Program-made: the position numbers and the translations under genes | Source: Methanocellales archaeon | GTDB taxonomy: Archaea; Halobacteriota; UBA148; JAUWXC01 | DNA length: 64,000 nucleotides | Reading direction: 5' to 3' | NCBI GenBank assembly: GCA_030018435.1 | Contig: JASEEY010000002.1 | Coordinates: forward strand, 1-64,000 | Shown: in pieces, positions 11,145-21,464 of the stretch | Layout of the letters: each line of letters starts with the position of its first letter | Position numbering within the stretch: position 1 is the first letter of the stretch | The notes under the pieces: generated by a model | The model's input: only the letters and a program-made list of their open reading frames with translations | Told to the model about the DNA's origin: nothing | Databases searched by the model: none

Positions 11145-11498
11145 CTATTGAATTATCCTAACCCCTTTACCAGAGGGTTTTTTCTCTATCAACTCTTCGA
11201 TTAAAGTGCATTCCCCCTTGGCGGACGTGATTTTATCGTTTGCGGAAGGGGTGAAACTGAGCGCTGCTACAGTAACTGGATGATCTAGAGCGCCTGCACC
11301 AAGTACCTTGCCTGGCACAAGCACGGTCTCATTTTTACTTGTATGCCGATTGATCTTGCTGATATTCACCTCTGCATAGCGGCGTGTAGGTCGCTCTAAT
11401 CTTTCGGCAACGCTCCGCCAGATCGATACATTTTCCTCCCTAGACCTGGCTTTGAGCGTTTCTATCAGTTTTGTCAGTCTTGGATTCGTTTTTGCCAT
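11145..11498 (-). CDS. rpl18e: Ribosomal protein L18e (eL18)
   Basis: Family sequence and operon position. Confidence 0.93.
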   Translation of the reverse strand: MAKTNPRLTKLIETLKARSREENVSIWRSVAERLERPTRRYAEVNISKINRHTSKNETVLVPGKVLGAGALDHPVTVAALSFTPSANDKITSAKGECTLIEELIEKKPSGKGVRIIQ

Positions 11499-11522
11499 TT
11501 TCGCTCCTCAATCCGTTGAGAG

Positions 11523-11652
11523 TGCGGGGGAAGGGATTTGAACCCTCGAACCCCTACGGGACAAGGCCCTCAACCTTGCGCCTTTAGCCAACCTTTTTGC
11601 AAGCAAAAAGCTTGACCAAAAAGGGTTATTGGCCAGACTTGGCAACCCCCGC
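11523..11652 (-). tRNA. tRNA-Leu(GAG) with ~45-nt D-loop insertion/intron (about 11584-11628)
   Basis: GCGGGGG/CCCCCGC acceptor, anticodon stem CAAGG-TTGAGGG-CCTTG, class II variable arm; 130 nt against 85 nt once the insert is removed. Confidence 0.85.
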
Positions 11653-11653
11653 T

Positions 11654-12436
11654 TTATGTTACCCCACTTAAACTTTTTGTCAACGCCTTAGCTTTTTTCT
11701 TGATCTCATCAGCAGCCCTTAGGACCATCTCCATACACGGCATCGACCCATCTGCCTCGACGGAAAACACAAATGAGGCGGGGTCTGCGCTGATTTTTAT
11801 CGCCCCCGACTCACATGCTTTCTCGCAAAGGTGGCACAGTGAGCATTTTATCTCATCTTTGACCACCACTGTTTCATTTAGCTTTAATATGTTCTTGGGG
11901 CAAACATCCACACATGCGCCGCATCTGTCACACCCTGAAATGACGATTTTTGGCAAGTTTTTGTAGCCGCAGGCGACTGCTGGTTGCCATTTTGCATGAT
12001 CCTTGCCCTTGCCCAATCTGGCTATCGCCTCTAATACCAGTTTTTGATCCTTTTTAAGCTTGACGATGGGAATGTCCGTTTCTGTGGGAACGACCTTTGG
12101 ATCGCTGGACTGCAGATCACCCGAGTAAACCGTTTTCGGTCCTTCAACGCTGAGCGTTAGGGATACCTGACATCTTGGGCATCCATCCTCGCACTTGCAC
12201 TCAGAGCGAAGTACATATAAATCCAAATCCGTCCTCAGAGGTATCAGTCCAAGACGCAGGGCAAGTACTTCATCGTACAACACGGATGTGTTCTCGTATA
12301 TGTTAACATCATCTATCGCCAGGGATGGCACCTCAGCCATCATGCTACGCCTCAGGGCATTTGCAAAAGCTGAAGAGACACCAGACAACACAAATTGCGC
12401 TCTCGATTCGGACAATTCGATTACATCGACGTTCAT
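11654..12436 (-). CDS. rpoD: RNA polymerase subunit D with two ferredoxin-like 4Fe-4S motifs
   Basis: LRRSMMAEVPSLAID; CDRCGACVDVCP and CSLCHLCEKAC. Confidence 0.95.
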   Translation of the reverse strand: MNVDVIELSESRAQFVLSGVSSAFANALRRSMMAEVPSLAIDDVNIYENTSVLYDEVLALRLGLIPLRTDLDLYVLRSECKCEDGCPRCQVSLTLSVEGPKTVYSGDLQSSDPKVVPTETDIPIVKLKKDQKLVLEAIARLGKGKDHAKWQPAVACGYKNLPKIVISGCDRCGACVDVCPKNILKLNETVVVKDEIKCSLCHLCEKACESGAIKISADPASFVFSVEADGSMPCMEMVLRAADEIKKKAKALTKSLSGVT

Positions 12437-12826
12437 TTAGACTCTTCTCCCTCTTTTCCCGCCGGGCGCGCGCGTTCCATCATGTGGTACAGGTGTCACG
12501 TCTTCAATCCGTCCGATTTGCAAACCGGCCCTGGCTAATGCCCTTATTGCAGCCTGCGCTCCTGGACCTGGACTGCGTTGTTTGTTACCGCCTGGCGCCC
12601 TCACTCGTACGTGAACGCCTATAATACCCTTCTCCTTTGCCTGCTCCGCAACGTTCATCGCAAGTTGCATCGCTGCGTATGGCGAACTCTCATCCCTATC
12701 TGCTTTAACCACCATTCCACCCGAGGACTTCGCAATGGTCTCAGCTCCCGTCAAGTCGGTTATCGTGATAATCGTGTTGTTGAAAGATGCATATATGTGT
12801 GCAACTCCCCATTTTTCACCTGGCAT
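12437..12826 (-). CDS. rps11: Ribosomal protein S11 (uS11)
   Basis: [20 protein letters not shown]. Confidence 0.96.
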   Translation of the reverse strand: MPGEKWGVAHIYASFNNTIITITDLTGAETIAKSSGGMVVKADRDESSPYAAMQLAMNVAEQAKEKGIIGVHVRVRAPGGNKQRSPGPGAQAAIRALARAGLQIGRIEDVTPVPHDGTRAPGGKRGRRV

Positions 12827-12835
12827 GGATTCACC

Positions 12836-13372
12836 CTACTCCGTCGCTTTTGCTTTAGCTTTTGAGCTTTTTGTCGTCATCGGCGACCCGACGTAGTATC
12901 CTATCTGCGTTTCCTCATCCTTTCGGACCAAATAACTTGGGACGGTGACCCTTCTCCCCGCAACTGCTATATGTCCATGAGTGATGAGTTGACGTGCATG
13001 TCCCATGGAATTTGCAAGACCTTGCCGATGCACTTGGGTTTGGAGTCTCCGTTCTAATATGTCTTCAGTCTTTAGAGCAAGGACATCATCCAATTTGGCA
13101 TCCTTCTCTAAGAGATTCATCTTTTTTAGTTTTTCTAGAGTTTTTATTTCCTTTTCCTTGGCGTGATCACCCTCACCAGTAACAGTTGACCTTGCGAGCA
13201 ATTTTCGTGCCGCTCGCCGATATTTTCTTAGTATGCTGTGCACTTTCCATAGCTCTCGCTTATTTCTCAGGCCATATTTTTTGACCAGTGCCACTTCATC
13301 GGCCATCCTCACTGCCTGCCATGGATGACTTGGCGGCTCATACCTTTTGCGACTCTTTCCAGGATATCCCAT
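12836..13372 (-). CDS. rps4: Ribosomal protein S4 (uS4)
   Basis: S4 RNA-binding domain, operon position. Confidence 0.95.
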   Translation of the reverse strand: MGYPGKSRKRYEPPSHPWQAVRMADEVALVKKYGLRNKRELWKVHSILRKYRRAARKLLARSTVTGEGDHAKEKEIKTLEKLKKMNLLEKDAKLDDVLALKTEDILERRLQTQVHRQGLANSMGHARQLITHGHIAVAGRRVTVPSYLVRKDEETQIGYYVGSPMTTKSSKAKAKATE

Positions 13373-13382
13373 TATTCGTCAC

Positions 13383-13886
13383 CTATTTCTTCTCTGTTTT
13401 TTCTTTCTCTGCTTTTTCTGCGAGTATCCTCTTTCTTACAACGCCAACCACGGCGCCCCTTCTTCCAGTGGATCTGGTTCTCTGACCTCTTACCTTCAAT
13501 CCCCTCTCGTGCCTGATGCCCCTATAACTCCGTATCTTCTTTAACCTGTTAAGGTCTTCTCTGAGCTGTAGCATGAGTTTAGAGCCGATTATGTGTCGAT
13601 TGACTCCAGTTATACTATCCTTCTGTCTGTTAACCATCCAAGGAGGGGCAGTTTTTTCAAACTCATCGACTGACTTCTTTAGTCTGTCGATTTCCTTATC
13701 TGATAGGTGCCCCATCGTCGCATTTGGGTCTATCTCAGCTCTCTGAGCTATCACTCTTGCCACCCTTCTGGAGATGCCTTTTATGCCGGTAAGTGCATAG
13801 CATACGCTCCTATGTCCGTCCAAGTCAGTATTGACAATTCTGACTATGTGTTTGATCTTTTCGTCCGCTTTTTCGTTCTTTGGCAT
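13383..13886 (-). CDS. rps13: Ribosomal protein S13 (uS13)
   Basis: IRHERGLKVRGQRTRSTGRRG. Confidence 0.95.
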   Translation of the reverse strand: MPKNEKADEKIKHIVRIVNTDLDGHRSVCYALTGIKGISRRVARVIAQRAEIDPNATMGHLSDKEIDRLKKSVDEFEKTAPPWMVNRQKDSITGVNRHIIGSKLMLQLREDLNRLKKIRSYRGIRHERGLKVRGQRTRSTGRRGAVVGVVRKRILAEKAEKEKTEKK

Positions 13887-13897
13887 CTATCCCCCAG

Positions 13898-13994
13898 CGC
13901 CGAGGAAGGGATTTGAACCCTTGCAGTGCAAATGCACAACAGGCTCTCTGAATCAATTCCAGGCCTGCGCCATACCGGGCTAGGCGACCTCGGC
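13898..13994 (-). tRNA. tRNA-Ser(GGA) with 11-nt intron at 37/38 (13946-13956)
   Basis: GCCGAGG acceptor, stem CAGGC/GCCTG, loop CTGGAA|TTGATTCAGAG|A; BHB central helix CTGG/TCAG with AAT and AGA bulges; G73. Confidence 0.9.
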
Positions 13995-14001
13995 ACTAAA
14001 C

Positions 14002-14991
14002 CTATGACGTCTTATGCGTCCACGCCTTTGGGTATATGCCCGGCTCCATTAAGACCCTGTCGGTGTCAACGGCAATCCCACTCTTAGCACCCAGCATCTG
14101 CTTTGACATCATCTTTGCCGTGCCGAGACATACCGCCTCACCCTTCAAGGTGAATACCGTCACTGGCTCTTCAACTTTGATATCACTTTCTACAGTCAGT
14201 ATTCCTGGGATTGCAAGGTCTGCACCGTGACAGATTGCATCTACTGCCGTATCCCTTATGACTATTTTTGGCAAATGCTCCAATGCAGACTCCATCGGAA
14301 GGATAATCTTCCTGAGATGAGATTCAATGCCATCTTCCTTCCACAAGACATAGGCATCCTTGAGATCGTGCAAGGTTTTTAGATTTGCTTCTGTAAATGG
14401 TCCCGATTTGGTCCTGCGCAGCTCCAGCATGTGTGCGCCGGTTCCCAGCACCTCGCCGATATCATGGCAAAGTTTCCTGATGTACGTTCCTGACTCGCAA
14501 CCCACTTTGAACAGTACGTCTTTGTTCTCTATTTCTAGTACTTCCAAATAGTAAATTCTTCGTTTGCGAATCTGTCGCTTCACTGCGGACTTCATTGGAG
14601 GTCTCTGGTATATGGTTCCAACGAACTCAGCGCAAGTTTCCATTATCTTTGTTTTTGAAGTACTTCTGTGAAGTCTCATTACACATATATATTCTTTGCC
14701 TGCAGTTAGAAGGGCGCCGACGGCTTTGGTGGCATCTCCAAGCATTATGGGGAGCACACCCGTCACTTTAGGGTCTAATGTCCCACTATGACCGGCCTTG
14801 CTCACATGTAAGATCTCCTTGACCCACGCAACTACCTCATGCGATGTTGGACCAAGCGTCTTGTCTATGTTCATCACTCCTTTGTTGATATGCTCTTCGA
14901 TGTTGCGCTTCTCAGGTACACATCCATATCTAGCATCGGTTGTATCTGATGCCTTTGCCAGCGTTTCTCTCTTTTCGAATAGGAGATTCAT
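14002..14991 (-). CDS. truB: tRNA pseudouridine synthase (TruB/Cbf5 family)
   Basis: IDKTLGPTSHEVV, GHSGTLDPKVTGVLP, PUA domain. Confidence 0.93.
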   Translation of the reverse strand: MNLLFEKRETLAKASDTTDARYGCVPEKRNIEEHINKGVMNIDKTLGPTSHEVVAWVKEILHVSKAGHSGTLDPKVTGVLPIMLGDATKAVGALLTAGKEYICVMRLHRSTSKTKIMETCAEFVGTIYQRPPMKSAVKRQIRKRRIYYLEVLEIENKDVLFKVGCESGTYIRKLCHDIGEVLGTGAHMLELRRTKSGPFTEANLKTLHDLKDAYVLWKEDGIESHLRKIILPMESALEHLPKIVIRDTAVDAICHGADLAIPGILTVESDIKVEEPVTVFTLKGEAVCLGTAKMMSKQMLGAKSGIAVDTDRVLMEPGIYPKAWTHKTS

Positions 14992-15515
14992 TTAGTACTC
15001 AACCTTATAGCGGAACAAATTATCTCCGCAACGCCGTTGCCATCCCATTTTGACGAATCGATTATCAAATCATAAGGCTCTAGGTCGTTGATGTTGATGC
15101 CGTAGTGCTTGAGGTATCGTCTTGCTTCGCCCTCCCCCCTCTCCTTTGTTTCGCGCATCGCGCGCTCCAATGGTATGCCATCTCTCTTCGCGATCCGCTT
15201 ACAGCGAACCTCAATCGGCGATTTGAGCCATATCTTAAGGTCAGCATTTTTCACCATCCATCCAGATAGTCGCCCCTCGACCAAGATGTCATCCTCATCT
15301 TTCGCGATCTGAGCTTGCCGTTGGTCGATTGCCCTGTCTATTTCTACGTCAGATTCCGCTAGTTTTCCGAACTCCGAAAGCGTCATATTTCGCTCAGCCG
15401 CCATCATCCTAAATGTGTCTCCAGCCGATACCAATCTCAGCTTGAACCGACTCACGACGATTTTTGCTATGGTAGTTGTACCGCTGCCAGGCAATCCGCT
15501 TAGTGTGATGATCAT
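14988..15515 (-). CDS. cmk: Cytidylate kinase
   Basis: ITLSGLPGSGTTTIAK; internal start MIITLSG. Confidence 0.9.
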   Translation of the reverse strand: MIITLSGLPGSGTTTIAKIVVSRFKLRLVSAGDTFRMMAAERNMTLSEFGKLAESDVEIDRAIDQRQAQIAKDEDDILVEGRLSGWMVKNADLKIWLKSPIEVRCKRIAKRDGIPLERAMRETKERGEGEARRYLKHYGININDLEPYDLIIDSSKWDGNGVAEIICSAIRLSTK

Positions 15516-15517
15516 GA

Positions 15518-16123
15518 TTATGTCCCACCCATGTTCAACGCCTTCCGGATTATTTGACTCACTGACATGGAACAAAGAGCATACCAGAATATCCATACTG
15601 GTATGAATTTAAGGACTCTATCGGTGGACAATATTTTAAGACCGTAAAATGGTAAGACGATTTCGGCCGTTGGGTACAAGGTGAACATCAAGTAATACAG
15701 CCAGCCGAATATCGGTAACGTTACCAACATGATATATGCCATGGGTTTGAGCTGCTGTTTTGACACCTCGGCTTGCATCTCCATGATCCCTCCCCTTTGC
15801 TCCTCCAACTTCTTTAACTTGTGTTTGTTCTCCGACAACTGTGCCTCTTTAAACTCCTTTTGGAATTGCTTCATCCGCTCGGTAGCACGCTTGGTTTTTT
15901 CCCAGTCGATGGTATATTTCTGGATAAGCGACGTATACAACCCCGTGATCACAGCCAGGACGAATATCACGATATATACGGGAAAAACGGTCAGAGGATT
16001 AAATAGATAGTCCATCGTCGCTCCAAGCGACTCGCGAAATCCTTGGTTCATAAATCCCAAGATGAGACCAAATCCGGCGATCAGCGCCACCTTATCCAAG
16101 ACATCTTTCAACTTACCCTTCAT
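15518..16123 (-). CDS. DUF106/EMC3-TMCO1 family membrane protein (YidC/Oxa1 superfamily)
   Basis: Hydrophobic segments plus coiled region; position between cmk and adk. Confidence 0.85.
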   Translation of the reverse strand: MKGKLKDVLDKVALIAGFGLILGFMNQGFRESLGATMDYLFNPLTVFPVYIVIFVLAVITGLYTSLIQKYTIDWEKTKRATERMKQFQKEFKEAQLSENKHKLKKLEEQRGGIMEMQAEVSKQQLKPMAYIMLVTLPIFGWLYYLMFTLYPTAEIVLPFYGLKILSTDRVLKFIPVWIFWYALCSMSVSQIIRKALNMGGT

Positions 16124-16772
16124 TTTTTACACCCTCAAAAATCTTGCAAAGATCCTCAAATACCGTGGATATTTCCTTTGCTCCGTCTACCGGGATCAGT
16201 AACCCCTCTTTTTTATAATACTTTATGAGCGTTTCTGTCTGACGTTGATAAACCTTGAGCCTATTCTGGATTGCTTCTTCTTTATCATCATCTCTCTGAT
16301 ATAGCTGTCCACCGCACTCGTCGCATTTACCTTCTTCTTTAGGCGGATTGAATTGTATGTGGTAGTTAGCGCCACACGACTTACATGCCCTCCTGCCGGA
16401 GAGTCGCGCAATCACCTCTTCCTTTGGCACCTCTAAATTAATCACTCCATCGAGTTTTTGATTTAACCTGTGCAAAATACTTGATAGTGCATCTGCCTGC
16501 GTTTTCGTCCTGGGAAACCCATCTAAGATGAAACCTTTTGAACAATCCGGACTGGATAACCTGTCTCTTATAATGCCTATGAGGATTTGGTCTGGCACCA
16601 ATTCGCCCCTATCCATATAAGATTTCGCTATCATCCCCGATTTAGTTCTCTCCTTTATGCTCTGTCGTAAGATATCTCCCGTGGCTATGTGTGGAATGCC
16701 GTATTTTTTGGCCAGTCTCTCCGCCTGAGTGCCCTTGCCAGCACCCGGTGGACCAAGTAATACGAATCTCAT
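16113..16772 (-). CDS. adk: Adenylate kinase with zinc-binding lid
   Basis: GPPGAGKGTQAE; CKSCGANYH...CDECGGQL. Confidence 0.94.
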   Translation of the reverse strand: MRFVLLGPPGAGKGTQAERLAKKYGIPHIATGDILRQSIKERTKSGMIAKSYMDRGELVPDQILIGIIRDRLSSPDCSKGFILDGFPRTKTQADALSSILHRLNQKLDGVINLEVPKEEVIARLSGRRACKSCGANYHIQFNPPKEEGKCDECGGQLYQRDDDKEEAIQNRLKVYQRQTETLIKYYKKEGLLIPVDGAKEISTVFEDLCKIFEGVKNEG

Positions 16773-16776
16773 TTAG

Positions 16777-18276
16777 TCATTCCCCTCCTAGGAACTTTCT
16801 CATAACTGGGTGCATCTCCATCATCTGCTCTGACGCCAGTTGCTCGTACATCTGGTAGACGATGTCCACCGTCAGCAAAAGCCCCATGCCACCGACGTTT
16901 CCAATTAGACCAAACAGACTCGCTATGACCGTAAGTGCTCCCACGAACGCACCGCCGATTATCGTGACCTTTGGTATATAGCGTTGCATGACCCTCTCGA
17001 GCGCGCCGACATCACGTCTAAATCCAGGGATTTGTAAACCAGAGCGTTGAATCTGGGCTGCAACGGATTTCGCTCCCATGCCACTGGTTTCGATCCAGAA
17101 TATTGCAAAGATTACACCACCAACGATCATCACGGTCATGTCCGTTGCCGCTCTAAGGACGATCTGCCATAACTGCAGATGCACCAGTTCAGGATTTTGC
17201 CATACCAAGGAAGGGATCCAGTCTCCAGGGCCATGTAGCGGCTCCAAGTAGTACATTATACCTGAGATCGCCATGTTTCCGCTAAAAGCTCCTATACTGG
17301 GATTATGTCCTATGAAAGGCAGATTGCTGTTCCAGAGCAGCATTCCGAGCATCTGGATGTTTGCCTGCAGTGCCCTGACAAGTATCATGGGCAAAACGCT
17401 TGCATAGATCAATTTTACTGGAAAACGCCCTCTGGCACCTCTTACTAGGGAGTGTGATAGCGGAATTTCAATTCTAACGCTCTCCACATATGTGACCACC
17501 AGGAAGACGACAATTGTGGAAATCAAAGCAAGAAAACCCCCTCTAAGCAGGAGGAATATCAATCCACTTCCGGTGAGCAATTGTGAGATGGGTATGGTGG
17601 TGAAAATGTAATGCCATCTCGGAATGAGGCCGATTGCAAGTCCTGTATAATCAACCTGCCAGTTAAAGATGCCACCAACTAGGGCTTGGGATATCCCAGC
17701 GACGATGAACAAGCCGACACCAGAGCCGATGCCCCATTTTGACACCACTTCATCCATGAACAGGATCAGGATCCCACCAATGCAAACCTGGATGAAGATG
17801 ATCCAGGTTAATATGCCAGGGGAAATGCCTAGCGCACCAGCCAGCGCCGCATCGGGTCGTAGGTATCCCCCCACTATCTGCGGAACTGTTTCTAGAACGA
17901 TCATGACGAATACGAGGAGCTTTTGTGTCCCTTGGAATATCGCCTGATCGCTAGGGTTGCTCAAGTCTAACTTGATGATGTCCGCGCCGACGAATAGTTG
18001 TAGGATGATTGAGGCTGTGACGATCGGTCCTATACCCAATAACACGATCGAGCCGGAGGCACCTGCCATGATCGCCCTGTACATCGCGAACAGGTCTTGT
18101 GATTCAGGAGCAAGGCCAAACAGGGGGACATTTGTAAGTGCAAAATAGATTATGAGTATCGCAGCAGTCCACATCAGCTTATTTCTGAGGTGAACATGTC
18201 CTTCAGGCCGTTCCACCGTTGGCAGGCGATTAAGAAGAGGTTCTAAACGATCCTTGATACTTACTCCGTCCGTCAT
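16777..18276 (-). CDS. secY: Preprotein translocase subunit SecY
   Basis: Multi-TM, operon position, SecY motifs. Confidence 0.95.
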   Translation of the reverse strand: MTDGVSIKDRLEPLLNRLPTVERPEGHVHLRNKLMWTAAILIIYFALTNVPLFGLAPESQDLFAMYRAIMAGASGSIVLLGIGPIVTASIILQLFVGADIIKLDLSNPSDQAIFQGTQKLLVFVMIVLETVPQIVGGYLRPDAALAGALGISPGILTWIIFIQVCIGGILILFMDEVVSKWGIGSGVGLFIVAGISQALVGGIFNWQVDYTGLAIGLIPRWHYIFTTIPISQLLTGSGLIFLLLRGGFLALISTIVVFLVVTYVESVRIEIPLSHSLVRGARGRFPVKLIYASVLPMILVRALQANIQMLGMLLWNSNLPFIGHNPSIGAFSGNMAISGIMYYLEPLHGPGDWIPSLVWQNPELVHLQLWQIVLRAATDMTVMIVGGVIFAIFWIETSGMGAKSVAAQIQRSGLQIPGFRRDVGALERVMQRYIPKVTIIGGAFVGALTVIASLFGLIGNVGGMGLLLTVDIVYQMYEQLASEQMMEMHPVMRKFLGGE

Positions 18277-18283
18277 TTACACC

Positions 18284-18715
18284 TCACTTGGCGAGGACGC
18301 ATTTGCCACCTGCACCCTCTATTTTGCTCTTCGCGCTCTCGGAAAATTCGCTTGCTGTGATAATCAGCTTTTTCGTCACTTTGCCGCCGCCGAGCACTTT
18401 ATCTACACCAATCTTGTCAACATCGATGTGAATTGCTCCACTTTTTGTTTTTTTTGCAAAAAGCAGGTCGCTAGAAATCTGATCGAGTGTACCAACATTT
18501 ATGGTTGCCTTTTTGCTGATAACTTTAAGCGGCCGCTTGAAGCCGTATTTCCCAAAAGGTCTACCCTCTTGTAATGCCCTAACAAAGTGATGCTTGCAGC
18601 CTCCTGCTCTTCCTCTGCCACCCCTGCTGCCACCACCCCTGCGTTTCTTATGCTTGCCAGCGCCAAAGGTTCTTGATCCCCTGAATTTCTTGGTCTTCTG
18701 CCGCATCATCATCAC
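18284..18715 (-). CDS. rpl15: Ribosomal protein L15 (uL15)
   Basis: [26 protein letters not shown]. Confidence 0.95.
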   Translation of the reverse strand: MMMMRQKTKKFRGSRTFGAGKHKKRRGGGSRGGRGRAGGCKHHFVRALQEGRPFGKYGFKRPLKVISKKATINVGTLDQISSDLLFAKKTKSGAIHIDVDKIGVDKVLGGGKVTKKLIITASEFSESAKSKIEGAGGKCVLAK

Positions 18716-19173
18716 CGCATTTGCTTGATCAGCGCGTTAATCTCTTCACCATAAAATCCAAGAGCTCCGCCCTGTTGGAATGTTTTCTTAATACCTCTAT
18801 GACCTTTACGCGGGGGGTGAAGCCTGAATACCGGCTTAAGCTTTGGGACATCTTTGAGTGACACCTTTTTCTCGCATACAGCCTTGGCAAACTCTTCTAT
18901 TGATTTGTACTTCGTGTTTTCTTTTACGTATTCATCCGCAAGTGGTGCACCCCCTTCAAGTTCGCCTCTCTTTCGGAGAATAAGGGCTAGCGAGTCTGCG
19001 TTGATACGTCCCCATGCCACATGGTCTTTCACTTTTTGAATCATGCCCTTGTAGTTTGGTGTTTCGTCTACTATAGTGCAATGGTTAGCCCTATTAAGAC
19101 GCAACATTTTTAGCGTATCTCGCACTTCTGGGCTGAGATTAACGCTACCCCTCAGTCTGATTACCGCGTACAT
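18712..19173 (-). CDS. rpl30: Ribosomal protein L30 (uL30)
   Basis: [23 protein letters not shown]. Confidence 0.95.
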   Translation of the reverse strand: MYAVIRLRGSVNLSPEVRDTLKMLRLNRANHCTIVDETPNYKGMIQKVKDHVAWGRINADSLALILRKRGELEGGAPLADEYVKENTKYKSIEEFAKAVCEKKVSLKDVPKLKPVFRLHPPRKGHRGIKKTFQQGGALGFYGEEINALIKQMR

Positions 19174-19174
19174 T

Positions 19175-19783
19175 TTAACGCCTCATTATTGCAGTTTGTT
19201 TAAGCGCTTCATAGGTGGCTTGGGCAAAGTTCAAGGTGGTTCTGGTATCTCCTCTAGTTTCGGTCCAAACATCCTTAATGCCCGCCACTGTCAGCACTTT
19301 TTTAGCGGTTTCGCCTGCGGCTATTCCCAGTCCATGCGGTGCTGGCTTAAGCGTGATCGTGGCGCTACCCGCTTTTCCTTTGACTTCAAATGGGACGCTA
19401 TGTGGCCGTTCACATCCACACTCCCAGGAGCCGCAACCTCTCTTAACCGGGACGAGATTCAGTTTGGCCTCAGAGATCGCTTTTTTGATAGCAGGTCCGA
19501 CTTGTACATCCTTGCCACACCCCACCCCGACATAGCCATCATAATTTCCTACAACGACTGTTGCCCTAAACTTCACCCTGCGCCCGGAATCGGTCATCCG
19601 TTGAACCATATTGATGTCCAAAACCTCGTCCACCAACTCTGGTAGTAGAGCGTCTATAATCTGAGGCTCTTTTAGAGGCAATCCAGAGGTGAACACCTCA
19701 TCCAAAGAGGAAATTTGCCCTTCTTGGACCAATCTGCCCAGCTTGGTCTTTGGCACCCAGACTTCTTCTTCACCCAATTCCAT
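19175..19783 (-). CDS. rps5: Ribosomal protein S5 (uS5)
   Basis: [15 protein letters not shown]. Confidence 0.95.
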   Translation of the reverse strand: MELGEEEVWVPKTKLGRLVQEGQISSLDEVFTSGLPLKEPQIIDALLPELVDEVLDINMVQRMTDSGRRVKFRATVVVGNYDGYVGVGCGKDVQVGPAIKKAISEAKLNLVPVKRGCGSWECGCERPHSVPFEVKGKAGSATITLKPAPHGLGIAAGETAKKVLTVAGIKDVWTETRGDTRTTLNFAQATYEALKQTAIMRR

Positions 19784-19788
19784 GATAT

Positions 19789-20334
19789 CTACTCACCTTT
19801 TTTGGCAAATTCGCTCAATATTTTTTTCTTAATTTTATCGAAGTGATTTGGCACGTCCGATTTCAATCCTTTCTCGTTAGCATATTTGGCAATATGATCT
19901 CCCCTAATTCGCCCATCGCTCGGGAATATGGATGGGTCGTGTGGAACCTTCATACCGGCATCAATTATGCCTTTTAGCGCGGCATAAATCCTGGTGCCAT
20001 GCCTTGATGAGTGTAGGCCGATGTCCAACACGCCGTTTCTATGTCCTGCCTTCAATGCCCTCAGACCGAATAACAATCCCGTTAGGTACGCTGTGGGCGT
20101 GTTTCCAGTTGCGCCTTCATATCCAAATTTTTGAAGCTCCGTCGATGTTGCCGATGCTAGAACTACATCTCCTTTTTCACCGGGTGATATAAGTTGCACT
20201 CTCATGTGCCTTGGACTTTTTCGCACCACCACTCGTGGCTTTTGAGATAATAGCAATTTGAGCCTCTGACGGTAGTTCGTCTTGTGCTCTCTTCTGCGTC
20301 TGAACTGAAGCCGGTGCTTTGGACCTTTTGCCAT
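19789..20334 (-). CDS. rpl18: Ribosomal protein L18 (uL18)
   Basis: [17 protein letters not shown]. Confidence 0.95.
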   Translation of the reverse strand: MAKGPKHRLQFRRRREHKTNYRQRLKLLLSQKPRVVVRKSPRHMRVQLISPGEKGDVVLASATSTELQKFGYEGATGNTPTAYLTGLLFGLRALKAGHRNGVLDIGLHSSRHGTRIYAALKGIIDAGMKVPHDPSIFPSDGRIRGDHIAKYANEKGLKSDVPNHFDKIKKKILSEFAKKGE

Positions 20335-20335
20335 T

Positions 20336-20791
20336 TTATGTCTCCTTGATAATTCCTATACTTTCCAGGTGGGCGTTAAGGTGTGCGACGCTTCTAAACT
20401 CTCCGCCCTTTGCTTTATTGTAGAGTTTGCGATATGTACTTGCATCTATTTTGCCCTCATCTCTAAGCGTTTTCAGTTTGCGTCTTAGGGCTCTGATGCG
20501 TTTCATCCACTGCTCTTTCCTCGGCATCCTGGCGCCTTTTGCTCCTCTCCTGCTGCCGTGCCCTTTTCGATGCCCGTATTTGCGCTTTGCCATTTTCGCC
20601 CGTACTCGTCCCTTGCTGACACCTTTCTCGGGTTTTCGTTTGATGACCCCTTCCTCAATTAGGGCGCGAACATCAGCTCGCGTAATTGCAGCGGCAATAT
20701 CCTCTGATCTTTTACCATCCATCCATACCCGTGTTTCGCCTACGCCAAGAATCTCAGCAGCCATTCTCCTTTGGTTGGATAGGTCTACCAT
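20336..20791 (-). CDS. rpl19e: Ribosomal protein L19e (eL19)
   Basis: [18 protein letters not shown]. Confidence 0.95.
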   Translation of the reverse strand: MVDLSNQRRMAAEILGVGETRVWMDGKRSEDIAAAITRADVRALIEEGVIKRKPEKGVSKGRVRAKMAKRKYGHRKGHGSRRGAKGARMPRKEQWMKRIRALRRKLKTLRDEGKIDASTYRKLYNKAKGGEFRSVAHLNAHLESIGIIKET

Positions 20792-20792
20792 G

Positions 20793-21461
20793 TCACTCCT
20801 TCCTCATTGGATTTAATATCTTAATGCCAAGCTCTTCCGCTCTTTCTTCTATATCCAATCGCTTCTTGATACCGACCTTGCTGCTGACCCTAATGGCCTG
20901 CATGGTTGCATCGACCTTTTCAACATCGCTGGGTCTGTGTACCAAGACCTCCTCATAGCCCGATGGATGCAATCCTCTCACTTCTTTAGGACTCCTATAC
21001 CCAATACGCACTAGCGCGCCTTTCGCGGCTATTCCACTGCGCAACTTGTTGTGAAGCCCTCTGGGACGTCTCCAGCTTTCGCCAACCCTCTTTTTCTTGT
21101 GCCAATCATGGCGTCTAAAGGCAGGCTTTTTGCTTTTTTGCCTTTTTCTCACCTTGAGAAGACGTTCTCTAACATCAGAGAGAACTTTGATGGGTTTCTT
21201 TACTGTTTTCTTCTTGGGCACCCTCTTTTTTGCAGGAGCTTTCTTCTTTGCAACTTTCTTTTTAGTTGCAGGCTTGACTTCTCCTGCTGCCTTTTTGATG
21301 TTCTTTGCCAGAGACGCGTTTATACCCTTGACTGCTACGAGATCATCTAATGAGACTTGTTGAATGCTTTCCACAGAGGTAAATCCTGCCTGGTATAGTG
21401 CAGCAGATTTTGCTTTACCCAGTCCCTTTATTTTAGGAAGTCCCTTAACCGCCTTATTCAT
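20793..21461 (-). CDS. rpl32e: Ribosomal protein L32e (eL32) with N-terminal helix-hairpin-helix extension
   Basis: [25 protein letters not shown] core; N-term [26 protein letters not shown]. Confidence 0.94.
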   Translation of the reverse strand: MNKAVKGLPKIKGLGKAKSAALYQAGFTSVESIQQVSLDDLVAVKGINASLAKNIKKAAGEVKPATKKKVAKKKAPAKKRVPKKKTVKKPIKVLSDVRERLLKVRKRQKSKKPAFRRHDWHKKKRVGESWRRPRGLHNKLRSGIAAKGALVRIGYRSPKEVRGLHPSGYEEVLVHRPSDVEKVDATMQAIRVSSKVGIKKRLDIEERAEELGIKILNPMRKE

Positions 21462-21464
21462 CTC

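Noticed and set aside
19190-19215. Further copy of the palindromic repeat in rps5 (TATGAAGCGCTTAAACAAACTG)
   Set aside because: Similarity is partial and lies within conserved S5 coding sequence (YEALKQT).
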